Counted from the stretch's first letter, positions 9,045 to 17,764 are shown. The stretch: 64,000 nucleotides of DNA from Achromobacter spanius (GCF_003994415.1 NZ_CP034689.1:2542001-2606000); one strand, 5' to 3'. Numbers and translations are program-made. The notes: a model not told the origin generated them from the sequence alone.

Positions 9045-9809
9045 ATGATGCAAGAAGCAAGCGAAGCACAAGTGCGCGAAGAACTGGCGGCGCTGTACCG
9101 CCTGGTCGCGCATTTCCGCATGACGGACCTGATCGACACCCACATCAGCGCGCGGGTGCCCGGCGATAAACATCATTTCCTGATCAACCGCTACGGCGTG
9201 CTGTTCCATGAAATGCGTCCGCAAGATCTGGTGAAGATCGACCTGGACGGCAACCCCGTGGACCCGGGCGACGCCGAAAGCCAGGTGGTCAACGCCGCGG
9301 GTTTCACCATCCATTCGGCGGTGCACGCCGCGCGCCACGACCTGGCTTGCGTGGTGCACACGCACACGGCCGACGGCATCGCCGTGGCCTGCCAGCGCGA
9401 CGGGCTACTGCCCATTACCCAGCACGCGCTGCGCTTCTACAAGCGGCTGGGCTATCACGACTATCAGGGCATTGCGCTGGACCTGGAAGAACGCGAAAGC
9501 CTGGTCGCCAGCCTGGGCCAGCACAAGGCCATGATCCTGCGCAATCACGGCCTGCTGGCCGCGGGGTCGTCGGTGGCCGAGGCCTTCGTCAATATCTACT
9601 ACCTGGAACGCGCCTGCCAGGCGCAGGTCAAGGCGCAGTCGGCCGGCGTGCCGCTGGTGTTTCCGTCCGAGGCGGTGTGCGAACGCACCGCGGGTCAGTA
9701 CGAACGGCCAAACGCCCCGATCTACACACAACGTGTCTGGACAGCGGCCCGTCGGCTGCTGGAGCCGGGCCTGGAGACAGCGGCGGGAGGCTCTTCCATG
9801 CCCGCCTGA
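9045..9809 (+). CDS. Class II aldolase/adducin family protein
   Basis: Zinc-dependent aldolase-fold protein of 254 aa. The metal site is visible as V-H-T-H-T near residue 105 and a later N-H-G-L-L near 168. The family includes fuculose- and ribulose-phosphate aldolases as well as decarboxylases and hydrolases, so the reaction is uncertain. I chose the ATG at 9045 because a CCGGAG ribosome site lies 8 bp upstream; a TTG at 9021 is in frame but lacks one. It is the last gene of the operon and ends 32 bp from the tail of the convergent IclR gene. Confidence 0.83.
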   Translation: MMQEASEAQVREELAALYRLVAHFRMTDLIDTHISARVPGDKHHFLINRYGVLFHEMRPQDLVKIDLDGNPVDPGDAESQVVNAAGFTIHSAVHAARHDLACVVHTHTADGIAVACQRDGLLPITQHALRFYKRLGYHDYQGIALDLEERESLVASLGQHKAMILRNHGLLAAGSSVAEAFVNIYYLERACQAQVKAQSAGVPLVFPSEAVCERTAGQYERPNAPIYTQRVWTAARRLLEPGLETAAGGSSMPA

Positions 9810-9841
9810 CCCACGCTGTTGACGACTGCCCGGCCCGCCAA

Positions 9842-10633
9842 TCAGGACATGCCGACCTTGCCGCTCAGCGCGCGGGCGGCCGTCATCAGCAGGGGGGAAT
9901 AGCGCCGCGCGAATTCTTCCGGCGAGTCCCATTCGGATACCAGCCCCGCAATCTGGATGGCCGCGACCGGGCGGTGGCGGTGGTCCAGGATGGCGGTGGC
10001 CAGGTTCAGTTCGCCCAGCAGGCTTTCTTCGATGGCCGTGGCGTAGCCGTCCTGGCGCGCCTGGACGACCAAGGCGCGGATGCGGTCCGGGTCGTTGTTG
10101 GTCTTGGGCGTGGTGGGGATGGTGGCGCGCGGCATGTCGATGGACCGCGTGAGGATGTCTTCGACTTCTTCATCAGGCAGGTGCGACATGATGGCGCGGC
10201 CGCCGGCAGTCTGCACCATGGGCAGCGCGCGTCCGGCCAGCGTGCTGCTGAAGGTCTGGCGCTTGGTCTGGCGGCGCAGCGCGAAAATGATGTAGAGGTC
10301 GTTGAAGAGACTCAGTTCGACCCTTTCGCTGGTTTCGCGCTGCATTTCGGCGATCAGTGGCGTGGCGCGTTCCAAGAGCGGTACGCTGCGCATGTAGTCG
10401 AAACTGCGTTGCAGGATCTTCTTGCCGGGCGTGTAGCCCTTGCCGCCCGCGCCGCGTTCCAGGTAGCCCAGCGTGACCAGCGTATGCGTCATGCGCTGGG
10501 TGGTGCTGCGGTCAAAGCCGGTGATTTCCATGAGCTCGTTCATGCTGAGCGTGGACGGCCGCTGGGCAAAGGCCTCCAGCAGCTCGAAACCCTTGGCCAG
10601 GGATTGCACGAATAGGGGGTCAGGGCGGCTCAT
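9842..10633 (-). CDS. IclR-family transcriptional regulator
   Basis: 263-aa regulator with an N-terminal winged helix-turn-helix (about residues 8-65, with S-M-N-E-L-M-E-I-T-G-F-D in the helix-turn-helix). The C-terminal IclR effector-binding domain follows, with a R-A-L-P-M-V block near 145 and a V-A-A-I-Q-I-A-G block near 225. It is convergent with the catabolic operon that ends at 9809 and is the obvious candidate to control it. An AT-rich stretch with the palindrome GAAATTTC lies 31-38 bp upstream of its start codon and may be an autoregulatory site. Confidence 0.9.
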   Translation of the reverse strand: MSRPDPLFVQSLAKGFELLEAFAQRPSTLSMNELMEITGFDRSTTQRMTHTLVTLGYLERGAGGKGYTPGKKILQRSFDYMRSVPLLERATPLIAEMQRETSERVELSLFNDLYIIFALRRQTKRQTFSSTLAGRALPMVQTAGGRAIMSHLPDEEVEDILTRSIDMPRATIPTTPKTNNDPDRIRALVVQARQDGYATAIEESLLGELNLATAILDHRHRPVAAIQIAGLVSEWDSPEEFARRYSPLLMTAARALSGKVGMS

Positions 10634-10980
10634 GGTGTATGGCGGCGGAGTCGATGTCAGGCGGAAATTTCGGAATTTTGGAATTGTATAAAGATTCGGA
10701 AGTATTTCCTAGAGATACCTGGGCCGGCGGTATGACACTGCACTTGGCGCGCTATCTAGCGGGCCGCGCAGGCCGCGCCGCTGCGATTTTCGATGTTCTT
10801 ATTGATGCGGCGTTGCTTCATATTTGAGAAATTCTTGATATTTAAAGCAAGCAATAACAACGCTTTCCAGGCAAAAGTGTCCTGTAAGCCGCATAAACGC
10901 TCAAGAATTTTCTGAAATGCCCATGAAATGGTAGTTTCGGGGCTAACAGGAATACAATGCCCGCACTTTCGGAGGTTTCT
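10634..10980. other. Intergenic region between divergent IclR gene and speG
   Basis: 347 bp without a convincing gene, much more AT-rich than its surroundings (notably 10661-10710 and 10795-10930). It must hold the promoters of the IclR gene (leftward) and speG (rightward). The palindrome GAAATTTC at 10664-10671, inside repeated TTCGGAA/TTTGGAA words, is a weak candidate IclR site. TACAAT at about 10951 resembles a -10 box for speG but has no good -35 at the right distance. Only a short unsupported frame crosses 10639-10827. Confidence 0.5.
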
Positions 10981-11565
10981 ATGTCGGTCATATCCGATAT
11001 CAAAATTCGCCCCCTGGAGCGCGGCGACCTGCACTTTGTGCACAAGATCAACAACAACGACGTCATCATGCGTTATTGGTTCGAAGAGCCTTACGAGGCC
11101 TACGACGAACTGGTCGCTCTCTATGATCGCCACTTGCATGATCAAAACGAACGGCGCTTCATCATCGAGCACGATACCGGCCAACCCGCCGGCCTGGTGG
11201 AACTGGTTGAAATCGACTACATCCATCGCCGTGCCGAATTCCAGATCATCATTGCCCCCAGCTACCAGGGCCGGGGTTACGCCAAGGCAGCCACCCGCAT
11301 CGCGGTGGGTTACGCATTCCGCGTGCTGAACATACACAAGGTCTATCTGGTGGTGGACAAGGACAACACCGCGGCCGTGCACGTGTACGAACGCTGCGGC
11401 TTCCAGATCGAAGGGCTGATGAAGGAAGAGTTCTTTTCCAACGGCGCCTATCGTGATGCCTACCGCATGGCCTTGCTGCAGCACGAGCACTTGCGCGACG
11501 TTGGCCCCGGCGCACCAGACGCGCCCGTGCTGCGCGATTGGCCGCAAGAAGAACAGACGGGCTGA
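10981..11565 (+). CDS. speG: Spermidine N1-acetyltransferase
   Basis: GNAT-family enzyme that transfers acetyl from acetyl-CoA to spermidine or spermine, limiting polyamine toxicity. The 194-aa protein follows E. coli SpeG closely: I-R-P-L-E-R near the N-terminus, M-R-Y-W-F-E-E-P-Y-E-A near 30, A-G-L-V-E-L-V-E-I near 68, and H-R-R-A-E-F-Q-I-I-I near 80. The acetyl-CoA loop Y-Q-G-R-G-Y-A is near 95. The ATG at 10981 is preceded by GGAGG 5 bp away, whereas the ATG at 10957 has no ribosome site. It stands alone, convergent with the metal ATPase gene. Confidence 0.9.
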   Translation: MSVISDIKIRPLERGDLHFVHKINNNDVIMRYWFEEPYEAYDELVALYDRHLHDQNERRFIIEHDTGQPAGLVELVEIDYIHRRAEFQIIIAPSYQGRGYAKAATRIAVGYAFRVLNIHKVYLVVDKDNTAAVHVYERCGFQIEGLMKEEFFSNGAYRDAYRMALLQHEHLRDVGPGAPDAPVLRDWPQEEQTG

Positions 11566-11595
11566 GGCCCAGGCCGGAACTGCGGCGGGGCTAAC

Positions 11596-11624
11596 GCCGC
11601 GCGGGGCGTGAACCCCCGCGCGGC
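11596..11624. terminator. Bidirectional hairpin between convergent speG and metal ATPase genes
   Basis: A perfect 11-bp GC stem (11596-11606 with 11614-11624) and a 7-nt loop sit 30 bp after the speG stop and 18 bp from the ATPase stop. There is no T-run, so it is a strong hairpin rather than a textbook intrinsic terminator. Confidence 0.55.
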
Positions 11625-11641
11625 ATGAGCGGCTACCGGGT

Positions 11642-14002
11642 TTAATCCGCCGCGCGCAGCAGCCGCAGGCCGTTGGCCACCACCAGCAAGCTGGCGCCCA
11701 CGTCGGCAAACACCGCCATCCACAAGGTCGCATTGCCGGTCATGGCAAGCGCCAGGAACACCACCTTGATACCCAGCGCCAGCACAATGTTCTGGATCAG
11801 CACGCGATGGGTGGCGCGCGACAATCGCAGGAAAGTGCCGATCTTGCGCAGGTCGTCGTCCATCAGGGCAACGTCCGCCGTTTCGATCGCCGTACCGGTG
11901 CCGGCCGCGCCCATCGCAAAACCGATGTCGGCGCGCGCCAGCGCAGGCGCGTCGTTGATGCCGTCGCCCACCATGCCCACCTTGCCGTCGTTTCCCACAT
12001 TGGCCGCCAGCTTGCTTTCAATGGCGGCCAGCTTGTCTTCTGGCAACTGATCCCCCCGCGCTTCATCCATGCCCACCTGCCGCGCAATGGCTTGGGCGGT
12101 GGGCGTGTTGTCACCCGTCAGCATCAGCGTGCTCACGCCCAGGGCGTGCAGGTCGGCGATGGCGGCGGCGCTGGTGGGCTTGACCGTATCGGCCACGGCG
12201 GCCAGTGCCAGCACGTGCGTGCCGTCCGTCAGGGCGATCGCGCTTTTGCCTTCGCGTTCCAATTCGTCCATACGCGCCTCCAGCGTCGGATTCGACACGC
12301 CCGCATCGCGCATCAGGCGGCGGTTGCCCAACTGGAACGTCATGCCGTCAATGCGCCCGCTGACGCCGCGGCCGGGCAGGGCGGTGAAGGCGTCCACATC
12401 CAGCAAGGTGCTGCCGGCCTCGCGCGCGGGGTTGGCGATGGCCAGCGACACGGGGTGGTCCGAGCGGGCGGCCAGGCTGGCCGCGATCAGCGTGGCGGGA
12501 TGGGGGGTGAAGTCGGCCACGTCCCAGGCTTCCAGGTCGGTCTGCACCGGCTTGCCCTGGGTCAGCGTGCCGGTCTTGTCCAGCGCCAGCCACTTCAGGT
12601 TACGGCCTTCTTCCAGATAGACGCCGCCCTTGATCAGGATGCCTCGGCGCGATGCCGCGGTCAGGCCGCTGACGATGCTGACCGGCGTGGAAATGACCAG
12701 CGCGCAAGGGCAGGCGATGATCAGCAGCGCCAGGGCGCGGTAGATGGCGTCGAACCACGGCTGGCCCCAGAGCAGCGGCGGCACCGTGGCCACCAGCAGC
12801 GCCACCGCGACGACGGCGGGCGTGTAGATGCGCGAAAAGCGGTCGATGAAACGTTGCGTGGGCGCGCGCGCGCCTTGCGCCTGTTCGACTGCGTGGATGA
12901 TGCGGGCCAGCGTGGTGTTGCCGGCGGCGGCGGTGACGCGATATTCGAAGGAGCCCGCGGCGTTCACAGTGGCGGCGTAGACCGGGTCGTCCTGCGCTTT
13001 TTCCACGGGCAGGCTTTCGCCGGTGATGGGGGACTGGTCCACGGTGGAGCTACCGTTGACGATGATGCCGTCGGCGGCGATGCGTTCACCTGGGCGCACG
13101 CGCACCACGTCGCCCACGTTCAATTGCGCGGCGGGCACTTGCAGCCAGGCGCCGTCGGCCTGGCGGACGGTGGCCGTTTCCGGCGCCAGGTCCAGCAGGC
13201 CGCGCACGGCATTGCGCGCGCGGTCCAGCGAGCGGGCTTCGATCAGCTCGGCCACGTTGAACAGGAACATCACCATGGCGGCTTCGGGCCACTGGCCGAT
13301 CAGCACCGCGCCGGTGACGGCGATGCTCATCAGCGCGTTGATGTTCAGGTTGCCGTTGCGCACGGCGATCCAGCCCTTGCGGTAGGTGCTGATGCCGCAA
13401 GCCAGGATGGCGGCCAGCGCCAACGCCGCGGTCACGCCCCAATGCCAGCCTGCAAAATGCGAAAACTCGGACAGCGCGGCCAGCACGCCGGCCCCGCCAA
13501 TCTGCCACCAGTTCACCGGCGTGGCGGCGGGGGCGGGCGTGCCCGCGCTGCCTTCGGCCAAGGGTTCGGGCGTCATGTCCAGGGACTTGATGGCGGCCAT
13601 GATGCGGTCCAGCGCGCCTTCGGCGTGCACCACGGTCAGCACGCGCTGCATCAGGTTGAAGTCCAGCGCATGCACGCCGTCCAGGCCGTCCAGCTTTTTA
13701 CGGATCAGCGTTTCTTCAGTCGGGCAGTCCATTTGCCCGATGCGCAGCCGCGCCAGCGCCTGGCCGGGGCCAGCGCTAAGCGTGGACGCATCGGCGGCCG
13801 CCGCGTAAGCGGGCGTGCCGGGGTCGTGCCCGCAGCAGGCGGATGCCGCGTGATCGTGGCTGTGATCGTGGCTGTGCTCGTGATTGTGCTCGTGGCTGTG
13901 GCTGTGCCCCTTCGTGTCGCGCGCATGCCCATGGCCAGCGCAGCCCGCGTGAGCGTGCTCGGCAGAGGGACGATCGTGAGATTTGACCGGCGGGAATGAC
14001 AT
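11642..14002 (-). CDS. cadA: Heavy-metal-exporting P1B-type ATPase (Cd/Zn/Pb, CadA/ZntA type)
   Basis: Exports divalent soft metals across the inner membrane. The 786-aa protein starts with a very His-rich tail (many H-S-H-E-H repeats and a C-C-G-H group within residues 10-60). A heavy-metal-associated domain follows with M-D-C-P-T-E-E in place of the usual CxxC. The membrane core has the CPC motif (A-C-P-C-A-L), the phosphorylation motif D-K-T-G-T-L-T and the hinge G-D-G-I-N-D-A-P. CPC plus that core fits the Zn/Cd/Pb class. I chose the ATG at 14002 because an in-frame ATG at 14035 overlaps the promoter -10 box. It is divergent from its MerR regulator. Confidence 0.9.
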   Translation of the reverse strand: MSFPPVKSHDRPSAEHAHAGCAGHGHARDTKGHSHSHEHNHEHSHDHSHDHAASACCGHDPGTPAYAAAADASTLSAGPGQALARLRIGQMDCPTEETLIRKKLDGLDGVHALDFNLMQRVLTVVHAEGALDRIMAAIKSLDMTPEPLAEGSAGTPAPAATPVNWWQIGGAGVLAALSEFSHFAGWHWGVTAALALAAILACGISTYRKGWIAVRNGNLNINALMSIAVTGAVLIGQWPEAAMVMFLFNVAELIEARSLDRARNAVRGLLDLAPETATVRQADGAWLQVPAAQLNVGDVVRVRPGERIAADGIIVNGSSTVDQSPITGESLPVEKAQDDPVYAATVNAAGSFEYRVTAAAGNTTLARIIHAVEQAQGARAPTQRFIDRFSRIYTPAVVAVALLVATVPPLLWGQPWFDAIYRALALLIIACPCALVISTPVSIVSGLTAASRRGILIKGGVYLEEGRNLKWLALDKTGTLTQGKPVQTDLEAWDVADFTPHPATLIAASLAARSDHPVSLAIANPAREAGSTLLDVDAFTALPGRGVSGRIDGMTFQLGNRRLMRDAGVSNPTLEARMDELEREGKSAIALTDGTHVLALAAVADTVKPTSAAAIADLHALGVSTLMLTGDNTPTAQAIARQVGMDEARGDQLPEDKLAAIESKLAANVGNDGKVGMVGDGINDAPALARADIGFAMGAAGTGTAIETADVALMDDDLRKIGTFLRLSRATHRVLIQNIVLALGIKVVFLALAMTGNATLWMAVFADVGASLLVVANGLRLLRAAD

Positions 14003-14033
14003 GGTTCTGGGCCTTGTTGAAACGGATGCCGTC

Positions 14034-14064
14034 ATTCCACACCTTGGAGTTACTATAGGGTCAA
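14034..14064 (-). promoter_or_regulatory. MerR-type promoter and operator of the metal ATPase gene
   Basis: Reading leftward, a -35 box TTGACC (14064-14059) and a -10 box TGGAAT (14039-14034) are separated by 19 bp. This is the over-long spacer typical of MerR-activated promoters. The spacer holds an imperfect dyad at 14041-14061 (ACC..T..AGT, one central base, ACT..A..GGT) containing CTATAGTAACT, which resembles known Pb/Cd regulator sites. Activation would follow metal binding by the divergent regulator. Confidence 0.8.
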
Positions 14065-14106
14065 CCCCAAAAAAACACTCATTCGGATGCGATCCCAGGA
14101 GGCGTG

Positions 14107-14541
14107 ATGCGAATTGGCGAATTGGCCACGGCGGCCGGCACCACGGTCGAAACCGTGCGCTACTACGAGAAAGAAGGTCTGCTGCCCGCCCCGGACCGGG
14201 GCCTGAACAACTACCGCAGCTACGGGCAAGCCCATCTGGAACGGCTGCGCCTGATCCGCAACTGCCGTGCGCTGGACATGACGCAAGACGAGATCCGCGC
14301 CATCCTGTCCTTGGCCGACAACCATCACACCGGCTGCGGCCCCATTAATGAACTGTTCGACGAACACATCTCGCACGTGGATGAGCGCATCGCTGAACTG
14401 ATGCAGTTAAAGACCCAACTGACCGATTTGCGGCAACGCTGCCTGTCGGCGCAGCCCGATGCGGAAAATTGCGGCATCTTGCATGGCCTGTCTGAAATGC
14501 AGGTCGAAGAGCGCCAGGAGCGGCACACGCACCTGGGCTGA
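14107..14541 (+). CDS. cadR: MerR-family Cd(II)/Pb(II)-responsive regulator
   Basis: Metal-sensing activator of the divergent ATPase gene. From the ATG at 14107 (AGGAGG 4 bp upstream; a GTG at 14104 is too close to it) the protein has 144 aa. The MerR helix-turn-helix M-R-I-G-E-L-A opens the protein and the wing R-Y-Y-E-K-E-G-L-L is at 18-26. The dimerisation helix follows. Cys77, Cys112 and Cys122 fit the three-thiolate site of CadR/PbrR regulators, which favours Cd/Pb over Zn sensing. The tail ends with H-T-H. Whether Cd or Pb is the natural signal cannot be told. Confidence 0.87.
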   Translation: MRIGELATAAGTTVETVRYYEKEGLLPAPDRGLNNYRSYGQAHLERLRLIRNCRALDMTQDEIRAILSLADNHHTGCGPINELFDEHISHVDERIAELMQLKTQLTDLRQRCLSAQPDAENCGILHGLSEMQVEERQERHTHLG

Positions 14542-14644
14542 CCCCGCCCGCGATGCCCTTTGCGCCGGCCGGGGGATACCCACCCCGGCCCGCGGCCTTC
14601 GCTTACTATGAGAATCTGTCTCTTTTACCTTTGCGCCTGAATCA

Positions 14645-15253
14645 ATGACCGACTCCACGACCGCCACCCCGTTGCACGCGCTGACCACTCGCCGTTCCAC
14701 CAAATTCCTGCGCGGCCCCGCGCCCAAGCCCCAAGAACTTGAACAGATCCTGCAAGCCGCCATGTCGGCGCCCGACCACGGCGCGCTGCGTCCGTGGCGC
14801 TTTGTCGTGATCCAGGGCGAGGCCATCGCCAAGCTGGCGGACGTGGCGCTGGATGCCGTCAAGCGCAGCGGCGACCCGCGCATGACGCCCGAAAAAGAAA
14901 AATCGGTACGCGAATGGATGGCCAGCGTGCCGTTGTTCATTGGCGTGGCGCAAAAGATCGCGCATGACAACACCAAGATCCCCGAGCATGAACAGTTGCT
15001 GGCCACCGGCTGCGCCGTCATGAACATCCTGAACGCCACCCACATGCTGGGCTACAGCGCGTTCTGGAGCACCGGCGTCGGCACCTACGTGGAAGACGTG
15101 CAGAATGCCTTGGGGCTGGACTCGATGGACTACCGCTTCCTGGGTTATCTGGCCATCGGCACGCCGGGTTGCGCCGTGCCGCCCGCCAAGCGCCCCGACT
15201 TCCGCGAGTTCGTCACGGAGTGGACCGGTCTGAACGCATCGCTGCGCACGTGA
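14645..15253 (+). CDS. Nitroreductase family protein (YdjA-like)
   Basis: FMN-dependent NAD(P)H oxidoreductase of 202 aa. The N-terminal R-R-S-T-K-F-L-R-G-P-A-P block (about 16-27) supplies the FMN phosphate contact. A-P-D-H-G-A-L-R-P-W-R-F (about 41-52) is the pattern of the small YdjA-type nitroreductases. The C-terminal L-G-Y-L-A-I-G-T-P block near 168 is also typical. The physiological substrate is unknown. It stands alone between the MerR gene and the bkd operon. Confidence 0.88.
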   Translation: MTDSTTATPLHALTTRRSTKFLRGPAPKPQELEQILQAAMSAPDHGALRPWRFVVIQGEAIAKLADVALDAVKRSGDPRMTPEKEKSVREWMASVPLFIGVAQKIAHDNTKIPEHEQLLATGCAVMNILNATHMLGYSAFWSTGVGTYVEDVQNALGLDSMDYRFLGYLAIGTPGCAVPPAKRPDFREFVTEWTGLNASLRT

Positions 15254-15428
15254 TATGCCACTCTGAACCGCCCTGGGTAAACCGTGGAAAACCCCTAGTG
15301 CAACACGGGCCGGCAAGCCGCTTTGGCCCTCTCAACGCCCCTGTCCCCTGTGCTAATCTCGTCGACGGCCACGCATATTTATCCCTATGCGCGGGCCGAC
15401 GATGGCAGCGCCCGGGGTCACACGCTCT

Positions 15429-15443
15429 TGGCAATGTCTTGGT
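15429..15443 (+). promoter_or_regulatory. Sigma-54-like element upstream of bkdA1
   Basis: TGGCA (15429-15433) and TTGGT (15439-15443) have the spacing of a -24/-12 promoter (consensus TGGCAC-N5-TTGCW), and the element lies 42 bp before the bkdA1 start. The -12 GC is replaced by GG, which normally weakens such promoters. No activator gene is nearby. The rest of 15254-15484 shows no other clear motif. Confidence 0.25.
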
Positions 15444-15484
15444 AGGAAGAAAACGCGTGACACGATCAAGCGTGGAGACAATAC

Positions 15485-16717
15485 ATGAGCCAATATGGGC
15501 CGTTGAAGTTGCACGTCCCCGAGCCCACGGGGCGTCCGGGTTGCAAGACCGACTTTTCCTATCTGCATCTATCGCCGCCCGGCGAGGTGCCCAAACCCCC
15601 CATTGATGTTGCCGCGGTTGATACCGGCGCCCTGGCGTACAGCCTGGTCCGCGTGATTGACGACGACGGCCGCGCGGTGGGGCCATGGGCGCCCGAGATC
15701 AGCAACGACATGCTGCGCGCCGGCATGCGAGCCATGCTGAAGACGCGCATCTTTGACGGGCGCATGCTGACCGCGCAGCGCAAGAAGAAGATTTCGTTCT
15801 ACATGCAAAGCCTGGGCGAGGAAGCCATCGGCTCCGCCCACGCGCTGGCGCTGGAACAGGGCGACATGTGTTTCCCGACCTATCGCCAGCAAAGCATTCT
15901 GCTGTCGCGCGATGTGTCGCTGGTGACGATGATGTGCCAGCTCATGTCCAACGAGCGCGACCCGCTCAAGGGCCGCCAACTGCCGGTCATGTATTCCGAC
16001 CGCCCCAACGGCTTCTTCACGATTTCGGGCAACCTGGCCACGCAGTTCATCCAGGCGGTGGGCTGGGCGATGGCGTCTGCCATCAAGGGCGACACCCGCA
16101 TCGCCTCGGCCTGGATCGGCGACGGCGCCACCGCCGAAGCCGACTTCCACACCGCGCTGACCTTCGCGCACGTCTACCGCGCGCCGGTCATCCTGAACGT
16201 GGTCAACAACCAGTGGGCCATCTCCACCTTCCAGGCGATTGCCGGCGGCGAAGGCGCTACCTTCGCGGGCCGTGGCGTGGGCTGCGGCATTGCGTCGCTG
16301 CGCGTGGATGGCAACGATTTCCTGGCGGTGTATTCCGCCTCGCGCTGGGCCGCCGAGCGTGCCCGCCGCAACCTGGGCCCGACCCTGATCGAATGGGTCA
16401 CGTACCGAGCAGGCCCGCACTCCACGTCCGATGACCCTTCCAAATACCGGCCTGGCGATGACTGGGCGCACTTTCCGCTGGGCGACCCGATCGAACGCTT
16501 CAAGAAGCACCTGATCGGTCTGGGTATCTGGTCCGACGCCGAGCACGACGCCGTGCGCGCCGAACTCGATGCCGAGATCGTGGCTGCCCAAAAGGAAGCG
16601 GAAAGCTACGGCACCTTGGTGGACGGCCACGTCCCCAGCGCCGCCAGCATTTTTGAAGACGTCTACAAGGACATGCCGGAGCATCTGCGCCGGCAGCGCC
16701 AGCAGCTCGGAGTCTGA
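15485..16717 (+). CDS. bkdA1: Branched-chain 2-oxoacid dehydrogenase E1 alpha subunit
   Basis: Thiamine-diphosphate-dependent decarboxylase subunit acting on the 2-oxoacids of valine, leucine and isoleucine. The length, 410 aa, equals that of Pseudomonas BkdA1. The E1-alpha pattern is present: the S-F-Y-M-Q-S-L-G-E-E-A block near 105, the TPP motif G-D-G-A-T-A-E-A-D-F-H near 213 and V-V-N-N-Q-W-A-I-S near 240. The phosphorylation-loop region has H-S-T-S-D-D near 313. It is the first gene of a four-gene operon and ends 2 bp before bkdA2. Confidence 0.95.
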   Translation: MSQYGPLKLHVPEPTGRPGCKTDFSYLHLSPPGEVPKPPIDVAAVDTGALAYSLVRVIDDDGRAVGPWAPEISNDMLRAGMRAMLKTRIFDGRMLTAQRKKKISFYMQSLGEEAIGSAHALALEQGDMCFPTYRQQSILLSRDVSLVTMMCQLMSNERDPLKGRQLPVMYSDRPNGFFTISGNLATQFIQAVGWAMASAIKGDTRIASAWIGDGATAEADFHTALTFAHVYRAPVILNVVNNQWAISTFQAIAGGEGATFAGRGVGCGIASLRVDGNDFLAVYSASRWAAERARRNLGPTLIEWVTYRAGPHSTSDDPSKYRPGDDWAHFPLGDPIERFKKHLIGLGIWSDAEHDAVRAELDAEIVAAQKEAESYGTLVDGHVPSAASIFEDVYKDMPEHLRRQRQQLGV

Positions 16718-16719
16718 CC

Positions 16720-17763
16720 ATGGCAATCGATAACAACGCTGGTCCGGCCTCGGCGCCGATGACCATGATCCAGGCTTTGCGCTCGGCCATGGATGTGATG
16801 CTGGAGCGTGACAACAATGTGGTGGTGTTCGGACAGGACGTCGGCTATTTCGGCGGCGTGTTCCGGTGCACGGAAGGCCTGCAAACCAAGTACGGCAGCT
16901 CGCGCGTGTTCGACACGCCGATCTCCGAAGGTGGCATCGTCGGCGTTGCCGTCGGCATGGGCGCCTACGGCCTGCGGCCCGTTTGCGAAATCCAGTTCGC
17001 GGATTATTTCTACCCGGCCTCTGACCAGATCGTGTCCGAGGCCGCGCGCCTGCGCTATCGCTCGGTGGGCGAATTCATCGCCCCGATGACGATCCGCATG
17101 CCTTGCGGCGGCGGCATCTACGGCGGGCAGACGCACAGCCAAAGCCCCGAAGCCATGTTCACGCAGGTCTGCGGGTTGCGCACGGTAATGCCGTCCAACC
17201 CCTACGATGCCAAGGGCCTCTTGATTGCGTCCATCGAAAATGATGACCCGGTGATTTTCCTGGAACCCAAGCGGCTGTATAACGGCCCGTTTGACGGCCA
17301 CCATGATCGCCCCGTCACGCCGTGGACCGGCCGCCCCGGCAGCGTGGTGCCCACCGGTTACTACACCGTGCCGCTGGACACGGCCGCCATCGTGCGGCCG
17401 GGCAATGCGCTGACGGTGCTGACCTACGGCACCACGGTGTATGTGTCCTTGACCGCCGCCGAAGAGACCGGCATTGACGCCGAAGTGATCGACCTGCGCA
17501 GTCTGTGGCCGCTGGATCTGGAAACCATCGTGAACTCCGTGAAGAAGACCGGCCGCTGCGTGGTGGTGCACGAAGCTACGCGCACCTGCGGGTACGGCGC
17601 CGAACTGATTGCGCTGGTGCAAGAGCATTGCTTCCATCACCTGGAGGCGCCTGTCGAGCGCGTGACCGGTTGGGATACTCCCTACCCGCATGCGCAGGAA
17701 TGGGCGTACTTCCCCGGCCCGCGCCGGGTTGGCGAAGCGTTCAAACGCGCGATGGAGGTGTGA
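16720..17763 (+). CDS. bkdA2: Branched-chain 2-oxoacid dehydrogenase E1 beta subunit
   Basis: Beta subunit of the E1 heterotetramer, 347 aa. It has the transketolase pyrimidine-binding domain (G-Q-D-V-G-Y-F-G-G-V-F near 39, I-S-E-G-G-I-V-G near 69) and the C-terminal transketolase domain (L-T-Y-G-T-T-V-Y near 228, V-I-D-L-R-S-L-W-P-L-D near 255). Together with BkdA1 it decarboxylates the 2-oxoacid and passes the acyl group to the lipoyl arm of BkdB. It starts 2 bp after bkdA1 and ends 1 bp before bkdB. Confidence 0.95.
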   Translation: MAIDNNAGPASAPMTMIQALRSAMDVMLERDNNVVVFGQDVGYFGGVFRCTEGLQTKYGSSRVFDTPISEGGIVGVAVGMGAYGLRPVCEIQFADYFYPASDQIVSEAARLRYRSVGEFIAPMTIRMPCGGGIYGGQTHSQSPEAMFTQVCGLRTVMPSNPYDAKGLLIASIENDDPVIFLEPKRLYNGPFDGHHDRPVTPWTGRPGSVVPTGYYTVPLDTAAIVRPGNALTVLTYGTTVYVSLTAAEETGIDAEVIDLRSLWPLDLETIVNSVKKTGRCVVVHEATRTCGYGAELIALVQEHCFHHLEAPVERVTGWDTPYPHAQEWAYFPGPRRVGEAFKRAMEV

Positions 17764-17764
17764 C

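Noticed and set aside
14003..14035. Upstream start of the metal ATPase at 14035
   Set aside because: That ATG overlaps the -10 box of the MerR-type promoter, so it would not be transcribed with its own ribosome site.
15254..15484. Riboswitch or leader peptide before bkd
   Set aside because: No conserved riboswitch core or Leu/Val/Ile-rich leader frame could be recognised.
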